Assembly (NCBI GenBank): GCA_020137815.1
Contig: CM035357.1
Coordinates: 8,163,111-8,227,110 of the forward strand
Reading direction: 5' to 3'
DNA length: 64,000 nucleotides
Origin: Hormiphora californensis
Lineage: Eukaryota > Ctenophora > Tentaculata > Cydippida > Pleurobrachiidae
Shown: positions 32,550-42,957 of the stretch, one piece after another
Position numbering within the stretch: the first letter of the stretch is position 1
Layout: each line of letters starts with the position of its first letter
Position numbers and translations under genes: made by a program
The notes under the pieces: generated by a model
Database searches by the model: none
What the model was told of the DNA's origin: nothing
Seen by the model: the letters and a program-made list of their open reading frames with translations, nothing else

Positions 32550-33162
32550 TGCTTTGTAGACATTGTGATCATGTCTGATGTCGAGATCCCAATTCCAGTC
32601 ACGTGACCTTATAACGAGAGAGTGATTGAAATAGAGAGCAGCATCCGTCTGGTATCCTACAGCTTGTTACCACTTCCAGACACCATGATCATGTCTGCTT
32701 GGTCAAGGTGAAAAAGGAGAGCGGTATCCTTGCAGTAACACGTGACGAATTCGTGTAAGAGGCCTCATTAGCCAACTAGAATCAGCTGGACATGTGATCT
32801 TTGAGGGGTAAAATGACCTAAATTTTGCCTAATTAGGGCGTGTTACATCACTTTAAACAGTTCCTGTGAACAGACGGTAAAAGTTATCAACTCGTAAAGC
32901 AGACAAAACATTCAAAATCGTCTTATCTGTCTCTCCTAAACATCTGAACTCTCTATCTCATTAGACTCCAGAGATATGACTGTGTAAAGTTGGAGGAGGT
33001 TTTATGGCAATAAGTTCATTCAGGAACACGGAAACTTTCTGAAAATCTGGGAGAATAAATGAGAAATTATGTTTTATCGTGTCCCAAAATTTGAAGTCGA
33101 AAGATGCCATAGTTTTTACACAATTTGAGATAGAGCAGTCTCAGTCATTTAAAATCACACAG
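31231..33162. mobile_element. Palindromic element E2 carrying a LINE ORF1 insertion
   Basis: The same family as E1 (16085-17409): CTGTG...CACAG ends with TA on both sides of the right end. The arms at 31231-31845 and 32547-33162 are near-perfect inverses. In E1 the centre is only (TC)n. Here a LINE-derived segment with a poly-A tail sits inside the (TC)n tract (tctctctct before, ctctctctct after). The left end shows several indels. Confidence 0.85.
31849..32506 (+). mobile_element. LINE ORF1 fragment with poly-A, inside E2
   Basis: An open frame reading through 31822-32313 encodes KKECETSLAPQRIQRAVAAASEDRSCNIVIYGL, then RLGRFIAGQTRPMKISLASKE, SRVYISPDLTSEERAARAVLVKKLKEEKER and FRIKGGEVVEV. 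The coiled-coil end, the RxxNIVIxGL start of an RRM-like fold, the RPIxVxL strand and SPDxTxEERA are typical of CR1/L1-like ORF1 nucleic-acid-binding proteins. A 19-base poly-A (32488-32506) ends the insert. It is a retroposed 5'- and internally-truncated piece; whether the ORF is translated is unknown. Confidence 0.75.
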
Positions 33163-33182
33163 TAGTTTAAAATACACATTTA

Positions 33183-34225
33183 ATGATTTAGCAAGCTAGA
33201 AATAGGTCTAGCAGCCAGAAATAGATTTTAGCGCCAGAAATAGATTTTAGCAGCCAGAAACAGATCTTGATCAGAGTTCCCCGCCAATTGTCTTGCTATA
33301 AACACTCGCATGAATACACCAAATCAGTAAACTAGATAGATATCGATAAAATTCAATCGCTGTTGTAGGCAATCCCTTTGGCAGCTGTATGGCGGCGCCC
33401 ACACCCCAATTTGACAGTGCGCTCAGATGGGGTCGGCGGCGCCAGACAGTTTGGCAGGCAGGACTTCTCTGAGTGGTTTCCCCTGTTGAACCTCCTTGTG
33501 GATATCGGTGTACATCCTCATGATCTCCTCCTAGTGATAGCTAAAACTGACCAGAACAAAATCAATGTGTTTAGATTTTGTCACTCTATCTCTTTCTCTC
33601 ACGAGTCACGTGATCTCTCTATCTCTGTATGGGATACGAGAGACGAATCGGTGAAGTGATTCGGTATCTGCAGCTAACTAGGTATGGGATACGGGAGACG
33701 AATCGTTAAAGACTGAAGTAATTCGGTATCTTCAGCTAATTGGGTATGGGATACGGGAGACGAATCGGTGGAGTGATTCGGTATCTGCAACTAAATGGGT
33801 ATAGGATACGAGAGGCACCTGTTTTGTTTTACCGGTCCCCTAGCTCCAAACTTGAAGGTCAAGACATCGAATATGTGTTATCACACGGCACACCCATTGC
33901 GTCAAATCACCGATAAACTGATCTCATATCACGCCGTGTAACTTCCACAACCTGGACCGGCATTTCCAAGAAAGCAACGGAGCTCTCCAAGCGATCTGAC
34001 ATTCGAACTGCAATCACCTCTACGAGGAAATCCAACCTCATCATTTGAATTTTATCGATATCTACCTAGTTTACTGATTGATTTCAACCGACATTAAATG
34101 TACATGTTTATGCGAGTGTTTATAGCAAGACAATTGGCGGGGAACTCTGATCACTATCTTTTTCTGGCTGCTAAAATCTATTTCTGGCTGCTTGCAGTCG
34201 GAAATAGATTTAGCAGCCAGAAATA
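33183..34225. mobile_element. 1 kb palindromic element (agcagccagaaatag type)
   Basis: gcagccagaaatagattttagc repeats near both ends. The arms cggtagttccccgccaattgtcttgctataaacactcgcatgaa / ttatgcgagtgtttatagcaagacaattggcggggaactc and actagatagatatcgataaaattcaa / ttgaattttatcgatatctacctagt are inverted. A TA-free boundary is unclear. The right end abuts the next palindrome, which interrupts the agcagccagaaatag repeat. Confidence 0.75.
33620..33825. repeat. 55 bp tandem repeat x4 inside palindrome
   Basis: Unit close to gtatgggatacgggagacga + atcggt...attcggtatctgcagctaa, four imperfect copies, not matched on the other side of the dyad. Confidence 0.8.
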
Positions 34226-35325
34226 CCGCGTGGCCCAAATTAAAGGGAGGGTACGTTGGCCTTCTTTTCACCCAGAAGTTTAATTTCAATCACTCTGATA
34301 TTTTGACACAATGTCTGCATGGTTACTCATTCGAGGAATCCGAAGTTTCAGCCCTCTGGATAAAAGTTCATTTTTTTCGACCGAATGAACACAAATTTGG
34401 GACCATATTTCGGTACCAAAGTTTCACAAATTTGTTTGGCTATCGATTTCCTTTCGAATGGGACCAGTTTGAGCTTAATTGGATCACCACAATAATCACA
34501 GTGATCCGTTTTCTAAGCCTAGGGTAAGTCATGTGATCCCCATCAAATTATGACGTGTTAGCAAGAGAGCTTACATTTTAACGGATGCTGTATCGGTACA
34601 CCATCCTCATTAGCAGACGTGATACGTGATACTCGACCGTTACACCTGCTTATTGGCACTTAGTAATGACGCTATCGTCTCATTAGGTGTCAGATGACCA
34701 AACCTAGGGTTAGATAACTAGAAACTGTGTCTCTTGCGGTGGTCCAATTGAGCTCAAATTAGTCGCGTTTGAAAGGAAATCGATACCCGAAGGCGACTGT
34801 GAAATTCCGGTTCCAAAAAGCATTCCTGTTTTCAAGTTCATTCAGAATTCATTCCAGTCGGAAAAATGAATTTTAAGATGGAGAGCTTAAATTCCGGCTA
34901 ACATTAAAATTGGTCAAGTGTAGTGGCCGTAAAGATTTTTAGCGCCTGAATTTACCGATTTCTGGTCACAACTGAGGTCAAAATCGATGTTTGGTAAAAA
35001 ATATCATTTTTAAATAACTTATTTCACCCACTAAACTTAATTCAATTTAATAAAAATGCAGATTGCCATTTGTTGATACTTACTCTATTGTATGGCGGTT
35101 TTTAAAATAATAAAATTGAATTTAATCAAGAGAAAACCTCAAAAAACCCGAAAAATTAAAAATTGAGTTCATTAATGAACTTTCAACTTTTATGATTTGA
35201 AACTTCGGATTCCTCGAATGAGTACCCATGCAGACATTGTGTCAAAATATCAGAGTGATTGAAATTAAACTTCTGGGTGAAAAGAAGGCCAACGTATCCT
35301 CCCTTTAATTTGGGCCACACGGTAG
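34226..35325. mobile_element. 1.1 kb palindromic element (CCGYGTGGCCC type)
   Basis: Ends ta-CCGCGTGGCCCAAATTAAAG and its inverse CTTTAATTTGGGCCACACGG-ta. The first ~115 bp of each arm is near identical and the centre is a weaker palindrome. It shares the core gtgtctctt.cggtggtccaatt...gaaaggaaatcgat with 37250-37330 and 43190-43240. Flanked on both sides by cagccagaaata, so it inserted in that repeat, probably at TA. Confidence 0.8.
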
Positions 35326-35339
35326 CAGCCAGAAATAGA

Positions 35340-37080
35340 CTGTCGAGCAACTGTGTACCTGCCAGATTGTCAATAGTAAACTGAAGATTCATAATGTCAG
35401 ACTCACAAGTTATAACGCTCCAAGTTTTAATATCGTCAGTAAAAAGGGCCGTCTTGGTATTCCCTATAGTAATCAAAAATACATCATTGATGAACATGAT
35501 AAAGAGAAGGGGTCCCAAGATGGAGCCTTGAGGGACCCCAGACAGCACATCAATAAGGTCTGACTGGCTGCCACTGATAGCAACTCTCTGCTTCCTCCCA
35601 AAAGATAACAGCGCAAAAAATTAAACATTTTACCGTCAATATTAAACATATATTTCAACTTCTCCAAAAGAATATCATGGTTAACACTATCAAAAGCTTA
35701 AGAAAAATCATAATATACAATGTCAACTGCTTCTCTGTTATGATTTGAGTGAGTGAGATCATCGAGAAAGGGAATAAGTTGGGTTAAACAGGACTTTCCG
35801 GGAAGGAAGCCGTGCTGTCTAGGATCCAACTTACTGTAACACTTCTCTAAGAGCTGATAATTAACAAGTCTCTCCAAGATCTTCATAGCAATACAAATCA
35901 GGGAGATAGGTCGGTAGTTACGGACATCCTTCTTAATATCTCCCTTCTTGTGTACTGGTACAACATTTTAGTTGGTAAACTACCAATGCTGTAGGCGATG
36001 TTGTAAAGTAACGATAAAGGATAAGCTAATGCACCTGCACACTTTCTATAGATCATGCTGTGGATGCCATCAGGGCCTACAGGCTTCATGGTATTGAGTT
36101 TCTACAGTACCCCATAAACATCACTCGCACTAAAATTACAATTGTCCATATCGTCTGAGTCAAAGCTAACATTCACAGTGTCATAGCTGCTAGGTGCCGA
36201 GAAGTTGGTAGCAAAGTGGCCATTGAAAAAGTTAGCCTGGTCAATCCTATCAGTCCTAAAGACACTCCCATCATTGGCAACAGGAGGGATTCTAGTTGAT
36301 TTGGATGTGACCTTAACCTGCTTCCAGAACTTCTTAGTAACGGCGTCAGTAGTGTCAAGATCAAGAGAGGAACAAAGATTCTTATTAACAGTTTTCCTAA
36401 ATTCTTTTCTAGCAGCTTTATACCTGTCCCAGTCACCACTCAGACCAGAGGTTTTAGCTTTATCACGAAGAGCCTCCTTGCGTTTCCTTGCATGCTCTCA
36501 TCGAGAATAACAATGTCTATTTTATGTGTGTAGATATAATAATCTTGACATTCAATAACTGTCAGGACAACAGTGACAGATCTCGATTTCACCGCTGTCT
36601 CATTCCAGCTATCATTCCTGTGTACGTGGCCGATATGGTCCCGGGTGATATCAGTACCATCTCCAATGATGTTAACAACACTCCTTGAGAGCAGCTGGAG
36701 ACGTATCCTTACTGTCGGGTAGTCTGGTGAGGATGATTGTGTTCCTACCGGAGTAGGCCTCGAGTTCAAGCAGTCTGTCATCATTAGCAGGCTGGGTCAC
36801 AACAGCAGGAGCAGATTTAGCGTGTTCTTCAAGCTCACAAACACGCACTCCAAGGTCAGTAACAAGCTGCTTCAAGCCACAAATCTCGCCCTGAAGGCTG
36901 GCGTTTGCTGCTGTTCAATCAACTTCTGTTGGCCCTCAAAAAGCAACATGATCACCTCCATCTGGTCAATGTTGTTCTTCGTAATGTAATCTCTGGTGGT
37001 GCCATCATCAAGAGAAGCGTTCAGTTCCTTACTGCTTTGTTTGCTCAATCTCGTCATGCCCACTCCTCCCGAAGCTAGCC
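35340..37080 (-). mobile_element. Broken CR1-like LINE with internal deletion
   Basis: Reading the minus strand from 37063: a short ORF1-like part (helical MEVIMLLFEGQQKLIEQQQ; VCELEEHAKS; then GRNTIILTRLPD, an RRM-like start). After this, at about 36440, comes reverse transcriptase sequence: GPDGIHSMIYRKCA, ILERLVNYQLLEK, DPRQHGFLPGKSCLTQLIPFLDDL, VDIVYYDFS, LSGVPQGSILGPLLFIMFINDVF, ALFTDDIKTW (a degenerate YADD box). The endonuclease expected between ORF1 and RT is absent. Several frameshifts and stops break the frame. It is cut off at 35340 by repeat sequence. Non-functional. Confidence 0.85.
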
Positions 37081-37204
37081 CACAATCAAGGCAGAAACTA
37101 TGTGTGTAAAGTTGCTACAAACAGGCAATTACTGCACAAAGAGAGAGAGGGGCAGCTCGTGCAACGAAAGCGGCCGTGATACTTGGCCCGATTAGCAATC
37201 CCGG

Positions 37205-37535
37205 ACACTCAACGGACAACGATTCGGTGAGGATCACATGACCTGACTAACTTTAAGAAACAGGACACTGTGTCTCTTATGGTGGTCCAATTTAGCTGAT
37301 CTCGGTCACATTGGAAAGCTAATCGATAACCAAACAAAATTTTTACCGGAAAATGTTTTTTCTGGAATGAATGACCATGTTTGAGCTTGAGGTCTGAAAT
37401 TTTGGTCAAGTTATTTATTTGTTTCATAGAGTAGCTTTACTAAATTTTAGCACTCCACGATACCCCTGTATCTGGAACTATGGTAGACTTAGGGGGACTT
37501 TTTATTGCCCCACACGATATACTGCGTGGCCCACT
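37205..37535. repeat. Half copy of the CCGTGTGGxGC palindrome family
   Basis: One arm only: acgattcggtgaggatcacatgacctgactaactttaagaaacaggacactgtgtctcttatggtgg...tctggaatgaatgac and the end ttgccccacacgata. Homologous to 43490-43830. Confidence 0.7.
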
Positions 37536-37559
37536 GAAGAAGGATCATTTGCTTTTTAG

Positions 37560-37654
37560 GTGTACTAGTAGCGATACGTCGCCGTACTTCCCAGCGGATA
37601 CAAGAGCAAAAGAAATCTAAGACTCCGGCAGTTACTCACGAGATATCCAAACAG
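37560..37654 (+). CDS. Small exon of the unrecognised Ser-rich protein gene (exon b)
   Basis: A 95 bp open segment between gctttttag and CAG|GTGATT. In the only phase that joins exon a (phase 1 in) it is open and leaves in phase 0, the phase of the giant exon at 47758. It encodes VLVAIRRRTSQRIQEQKKSK and TPAVTHEISKQ; the strongly basic RRRTSQRI is compatible with a nuclear or DNA-binding region. It lies in unique sequence between two repeats. Support is phase compatibility and splice sites only; a 31-codon open stretch could occur by chance. Confidence 0.5.
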
Positions 37655-37689
37655 GTGATTAAATAGTTATGAAACCCGATAGTTGATTT

Positions 37690-38005
37690 ATCAGTCGTTT
37701 GAACATTTTACGCGCACACGTTAACTGCGAGATGGCGGATTTAACACCCTGCTCGCTCTTTATCAGACCAGTGCCCATTTTCACGCTTTTCTCTTCATTT
37801 GAATAACATGCGTGTAAAATTCTAAGTATTGAAAATGTGTGTAAACACACAGTTCTGTCAACAAAAGAAAGGGGAAACATGTCTGCAACACGTTTCAATG
37901 TTATCTCTCTCATAAGGAGTGAAAAGAATCACATTCAATTCATTTCTCTCTCTCATTGTCTCTTTTACTGTTCACTACCTCTGACAGTGTGTATTGCCCC
38001 TAATC
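37690..38005. repeat. Dispersed repeat R3, copy 2
   Basis: Same orientation as 2640-2925, about 75-80 percent similar by eye. Confidence 0.7.
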
Positions 38006-38097
38006 TTGCTCTCTCTTACTCAAATATGTTAGGAACAGTAGACACTAAGTCTACACACATTTTCAGGGTGTCTGTTAAATCACCTCCCCCTCACCCT

Positions 38098-38220
38098 CGG
38101 CTGGCGCCTCGAGATCGGCGTCGGGATTTAAACCAGTTTAATCGCCCTGCCGGGCGATTAAACTCCAGTTGGCTGTCCCCAGCTCGCGCTGGGAACAGCC
38201 AACTTAATAACGCGCCAGTC
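38098..38220. repeat. Cloverleaf-like GC hairpin module 1
   Basis: An outer stem GGCTGGCGC (38098) pairs with GCGCCAGTC (38212, one mismatch). Inside are two perfect hairpins: TTTAATCGCCC-tgcc-GGGCGATTAAA and GTTGGCTGTCCC-cagctcgcgctg-GGAACAGCCAAC, the second with an inner CAGC/GCTG stem. The flanks have no matching structure. Function unknown. Confidence 0.7.
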
Positions 38221-38271
38221 TACAAACGTTCATACTTCATTTATTCGAATTAGTTGAGCACCTTAAAGTCG

Positions 38272-38417
38272 AACTAGTTGAAATTAGTGCGTCGGAAAGA
38301 TTACCCTATTATGGCTCACTTTGACACCTCTACATTCACGGGAATTAGGTATAGTATAGGGAATGTACTCAAATGATAGGACAACCTTTCCGACCTACCA
38401 ATTTCAATTATTTTTTC
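38272..38417. mobile_element. Palindromic MITE, family A (A6, diverged)
   Basis: gaactagttgaaattagtgcgtcggaaagattaccctat and the inverse ataggacaacctttccgacctaccaatttcaatta. Both arms have drifted from the consensus. Confidence 0.7.
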
Positions 38418-38529
38418 ACGTATTAAACAGTATAGAACAAATTAGAACAAACATGTTGCCCCTCGCAACCTGAAACGGGACAAAAGAGCTGACTTGCTAC
38501 ACATAGTCACTATTATCTGTTTAGATTTC

Positions 38530-38886
38530 TAAACCCCTATGCCTTTTTGCACTAGGCATCCGGGTGAATGCCCTTCGGGCATTCACCCGGGCAGGGAAAA
38601 AATGATGCAAATTATACCAAAACTAATTGAAATTAATTGGCCGGAAAGGTTGCCCTATGATTTGAGCTACCTTTGGCACCAGTAAATTCCCTTTTGTAGA
38701 TACTCCGTGAAAGTTACGGTGGCAAAGGTAGCTCAAATCATAGGGCAACCTTTCCGGCCTACTAATTTCAATTAGTTTTGGTATGATACATACATACATA
38801 CATACGCACCACATTTTCCCCGCCCGGGTGAATGCCGAAGGCATTCACCCGGATGCCTTTGCAAAAAGGCATAGGGGGTTTAGAAT
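38530..38886. mobile_element. Composite: inverted double-hairpin modules around a family A MITE
   Basis: The left module 38533-38599 reads aacccctatgcctttttgcactaggcatccgggtgaatgcccttcgggcattcacccggg. The right module 38819-38883 is its inverse. Each module folds as two consecutive hairpins: ATGCCT/AGGCAT and CGGGTGAATGCC-TTCG-GGCATTCACCCG. The outer ends taaacccc/ggggtttag also pair. The MITE A5 (38611-38787) lies between. Related double hairpins lie at 53512-53580 and 54085-54136. Confidence 0.75.
38611..38787. mobile_element. Palindromic MITE, family A (A5)
   Basis: Tips ACCAAAACTAATTGAAATTA, then GGCCGGAAAGGTTGCCC and the inverse arm, with a short centre (38700 region). Same subfamily as 1530 and 22818. 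Confidence 0.85.
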
Positions 38887-39554
38887 TCGACAATTTTACA
38901 TACTACATAGTAAGGTGTCACTGTCACAAAACTGGCTGTAACACTTCCATAGCAACGCATCCAGTGCGGAGATATCACTTCACACACGATCTCGGAAGAG
39001 ATCGCATCGCGCGCGCAAGCAGGTTCGCACGAATGAGCGCCTGCTAATTGTCATTGCGTGTTACGTCATCGTAGTGGTAATGACATAATAGAGTACTGAA
39101 TTTGTAATTACATATAAACGAGTTGTGATCTGAACTGTGCCTTAGTGTTACTAGGATATCATATAGCACTACAAATGAAGTCTAATTAGAAAACCCATCA
39201 GCTCTGTACCGACTCACGTATCAGTACCACACCCGCAGACATGGCATGGCATGGCATGGAAAGTGGCAACGGGTACATACCAGGTCACATACCATTGCTA
39301 TATACATATAACTATAAGGCGGGGAAACCAGGCGATATGACACCATATCTCAATTAATTATTCTTGTTGCAAAACATATAGAGCGAAAACGGCTGGATTT
39401 AGAGCTTTTTGTCCCGGGCAAGACCCCCCATAAATCGAATATACTACGTGTAATAGGCTATATAAAATCTTGATTTGAGTATGGGAAGTCATTAATTATG
39501 CATAATTTATGTAAAATTTTATGAATATATCGGTATAAACTGGTTTAAGAAAGT
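38887..39554. other. Gene-free interval
   Basis: No exon seen. Minor features: tandem atggcatggcatggcatgg at 39240-39258 and an agagatcgcatcgcgcgcgc stretch at 38997. Confidence 0.4.
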
Positions 39555-39692
39555 TTTCATGGACATATTCCGACGCAGAATAGTTGACTTATGGGGGGTC
39601 ATCCCCTGAATAAAAAGTCGTATCTCGCACCGTTTAGCCGTTATTTGCATATTTATGCGCCAATTCATAATTTAATGCATATTCTGAATATT
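39555..39692. repeat. Single copy of the 165 bp satellite-like unit
   Basis: ttttcatggacatattccgacgcagaatag...gtcgtatctcgcaccgtttagccgttatttgcatatttatg...catattctgaatatttcca matches the tandem units at 55531-56110. A partial copy is at 40460-40540. Confidence 0.8.
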
Positions 39693-39694
39693 TC

Positions 39695-39892
39695 CATGCT
39701 GCAACACGATGTGTGTTGTTGGGGGAGAGGATGTGGTAGAAAGGAGGGGACTGGTGTGTCATGCTGCAACACGATGTGTGTTGTTGGGGGAGAGGGTGTG
39801 GTAGAAAGGAGGGGACTGGTGTGTCATGCTGCAACACGATGTGTGTTGTTGGGGGAGTGGGTGTGGTAGAAAGGAGGGGTCTGGTGTGGCAT
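39695..39892. repeat. 65 bp tandem repeat x3
   Basis: catgctgcaacacgatgtgt... starts at 39695, 39760 and 39825, period exactly 65 bp, with few substitutions. Confidence 0.95.
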
Positions 39893-40544
39893 GACTAGTC
39901 CATAACTCATTCTCCATTGTTAGATTCAACCCATTCATCATGAATGGTAATGGTTGATATTGTTAATGATGATTACTGACAAAACAAAAAAATGATCTTA
40001 TCGAATTACTATCTCATCTACGGCCTGAGCTGAGGAAAAAAATGGGAACGCCTGTTAATCACGGATACGTGATCCCAATCATGTAAATACTAAACAACTC
40101 TAGTCATGCACCTAGTTACAACCGCAAAGTATCCCATATCCGCCCTGTCCTTGGTAACAGATCACATCCCAAAACTTGCCCCACCTACAATTGGGGAAGT
40201 GGGAAAGAGAATGAGATCGATGTTCACGCGTTACTGTGGATGAGTAGAATTTCCACTCCGCAAACAATCGGCATTCTAGTCGCCGATTGAAAGGTTGAAA
40301 TCCCCAAACGCGGCACGCTATTTCTTTGCTCGCGCGACTGGCTGCACGAATAACCTGCTTTCTCCAGGAATAATCCAGGGTCTCTCCTGGATAATCACCT
40401 TCATTTGCGTGAAGCAAAGTCTGGAGGAAGCAGGTTTCTCCGCACGAACTTTCTATGGGGGCCAGCGCAGAATAGTCGATTTGTCCCCCTGACAAAAAGT
40501 CGTATCTCTCACCGTTTAGTCGTTATTCGCATAGTTATGAACTA
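39893..40544. other. Gene-free interval
   Basis: No exon supported. An open minus-strand frame at 40112-40495 lacks recognisable content and overlaps the satellite-like fragment at its end. Confidence 0.35.
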
Positions 40545-40715
40545 CAGTCGGACCCCGATTTAGGGACACCCTCGGGGGAAAGGCTCTTGTCCACTAAACC
40601 GGGGTGTCCACTAAATCGGGGTCAAATAAGGTTAATTTCCTATATCGGGGGAAAAAATCCTGTCCCTAAATCGGGGTGCCACTAAATCGGGGGCCGCTAA
40701 ATCGGGGTCCGACTG
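40545..40715. mobile_element. Pogo-like MITE (copy 4)
   Basis: CAGTCGGACCCCGATTTAGG to GGGGTCCGACTG, flanked by TA. 171 bp, interior ctaaatcggggt repeats. 15 kb from the other copies. Confidence 0.85.
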
Positions 40716-40833
40716 TATTCAAATTCGAAAATATGCAGAAATCAGAAAAAAATAGCTTTTTCTATATAACACCAAAAAGAACAGAAATTATGTCCAAAAA
40801 CCAATTAAATAAATTAGTTTGGATGCCCAGGCC

Positions 40834-40836
<3 letters not shown>

Positions 40837-40890
<54 letters not shown>
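40837..40890. repeat. (TG)n microsatellite
   Basis: About 27 uninterrupted TG dinucleotides. Confidence 0.98.
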
Positions 40891-40896
<6 letters not shown>

Positions 40897-41635
40897 ACCT
40901 CCGTACTTACTACTTCCATCCACACTGCTGACGTTGGGGATCAGCTAGCCCTTATTTCCGCAGGATCTCCCCTTGGCGCCCACACACCGACAACCCGGGC
41001 ACCGACCCACACCCCCAGATCAAAACCGCCTTCAGTGTTCAAACGGGTTTCCCCGTTGTCCCCTCCGACAGTGATGACCTTATATTAGAGATGCAGACCG
41101 ACAGGCGATCCCACTTAATAAGTTTTTGCATAAGTCCTACCTACGACAGCGGATGCACTAACACAAGCATGTCAGTCTTACGTTCCTGGGTTGTCCCAGG
41201 TGTAGGTAGTTGCCGAACGATAGCGTCGTCTCCATAACTAGAGCGTCTCGCTATTTTTTCACTCCCGCATTGCCTTGTTATGGCTAATACCTTGTGGTTT
41301 GGGTATAGCGGCAGGGGTCGGTCCACCGAGTCGTTCGCATGCATTTGCATTTGAAGGAGTCGGCCCATGTGGCACTGTTTGTTATTGGGTTCCATCTAGA
41401 ATAGGGGTACCAATACCATATCGCTAGTGGCTGGCGACTTTGCAGTTGTGATTACCGTTTCCAGTACTGTTGCATACCGTTTGGTTTCAGATCCGACCTG
41501 TTATGCTCAAGGCTTTGCGACTTGGCTGTTGTTGAGGCTACCTGTGACGGATCGATTTTTTAGGGAGAGGGGGGGGTAGCCTTTAGTGACTCATCGGAGT
41601 TATCCAGACTTCGTAATCAGTTTTGCTGGGGTTGC
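40891..41635. other. Gene-free interval, start of a higher-order repeat
   Basis: 41160-41240 (tcagtcttacgttcctgggttgtcccag...gccgaacgatagcg) and 41500-41560 (cctgttatgctcaaggctttgcg...gctacctgtgacggatcg) recur at 42700-42760 and 42513-42580, so the minisatellite that follows sits between diverged direct repeats. Confidence 0.55.
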
Positions 41636-42440
41636 CGTTACATATATTGCAGTGGTGCCACGTTATTGGGGTTGCCGCGTGTGAGACAGTGGTGCTCCAT
41701 TTTTGGGGTTGTTGTATAATGCAGTGGTGCCCCTTTTTGAGGTTGCCGCGTGAGACAGTGGTGCCCCGTTTTTAGAGTTGCCGTTTAATGCAGTGGTGCC
41801 CCGTTTTTGGGTTGTCGTATAATGCAGTGGTGCCCCGTTTTGGGGTTGCCGTATAGTGCAGTGGTGCCCCGTTTTTGGGGTTGCCGTATAGTGCAGTGGC
41901 GCCCCGTTTTTAGGTTGCCGTGGTGCCCCGTTTTTGGGGTTGCCGTATAGGGCAGTGGCGCCCCGTTTTTGGGTTGCCGTATAATGCAGTGGCACCCCAT
42001 TTTTGGGTTGCCGTATAATGCAGTGGTGCCCCGTTTTTGGGGTTGCCGCATGAGACAGTGGTGCCCCGTTTTTGGGGTTGCCGTATAGTGCAGTGCAGTG
42101 GTGCCCCGTTTTTGGGTTGCCGTATAATGCAGTGGTGCCCCGTTTTTGGGGTTGCCGCGTGAGGCAGTGGTGCCCCGTTTTTGGGGTTGCCGTATAGTGC
42201 AGCAGTAGCGCCCCGTTTTTGGGTTGCCGTATAATGCAGTGCAGTGGTGCCCCGTTTTTGGGGTTGCCGTATAGTGCAGTGGTACCCCGTTTTTGGGTTG
42301 TCGTATAATGCAGTGGTGCCCCGTTTTTGGGTTGCCGTGTAATGCAGTGGTGCCCCGTTTTTGGGGTTGCGTATAATGCAGTGGTTCCCCGTTTTTGGGG
42401 TTGCCGTATAATGCAGTGCCGCGTAAGGCAGTGCCCAGTG
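41636..42440. repeat. 35 bp minisatellite with GC/T hairpin in each unit
   Basis: Unit approximately ATAATGCAGTGGTGCCCCGT + TTTTGGGGTTGCCGT, about 22 copies with variants. Each unit can fold CCCCgtttttGGGG. ORFs on the minus strand (His/Lys/Asn-rich) are artefacts of the repeat. Confidence 0.92.
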
Positions 42441-42957
42441 GTGTCCCCTGGGCTTATAGAGGTTTTACGAGAGTACTGTTGTATACTTGTTCGGGATCAG
42501 ATATGATCTGACCTGTTATGCTCAGGGCTTTGCGGGTTTGCCGTTGTTGAGGCTACCTGTGACGGATCGGTTTTCTTATGGAGGTCGGCCTTGGTTCACC
42601 TAAGTAGATCGGATTTCGTGATCAATTTAGTCAGTTTAGTTAGGTCTAGGTTTTGTTTATTGTCATAGGTATTTTCTTTGATCATCTGGAAATCCAAAGA
42701 GTGTATGTCTTACGGTACTGGGGTTTTCCCAGAATTGGTTTTTGCCGAACGATAGCGCCGGGTCCTCACATATGGACGCGTCACGCTACTTGTAATGAAT
42801 CGATTTTCTTATGGAGGTCGGCTTTGGCTCACCTAAATAACCCGGATTTCGTTGTCAAATTAAGTAGTTAGTTTAGTTAGATCTTGACTTTGTTCGGTGT
42901 AGGGTTCTTCTTTTGGTTCAGGTACGATGATATAGTAAGGGTCGGTTCACCTAGTCT
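42441..42957. repeat. Direct-repeat flank of the minisatellite
   Basis: ggatcggttttcttatggaggtcggccttggttcacctaa recurs at 42787-42836 with few changes, along with tagtt(a)gtttagttaggtct. No gene. Confidence 0.6.

Noticed and set aside
41663-42051. Minus-strand His/Asn/Pro-rich ORFs
   Set aside because: Artefact of the 35 bp minisatellite.
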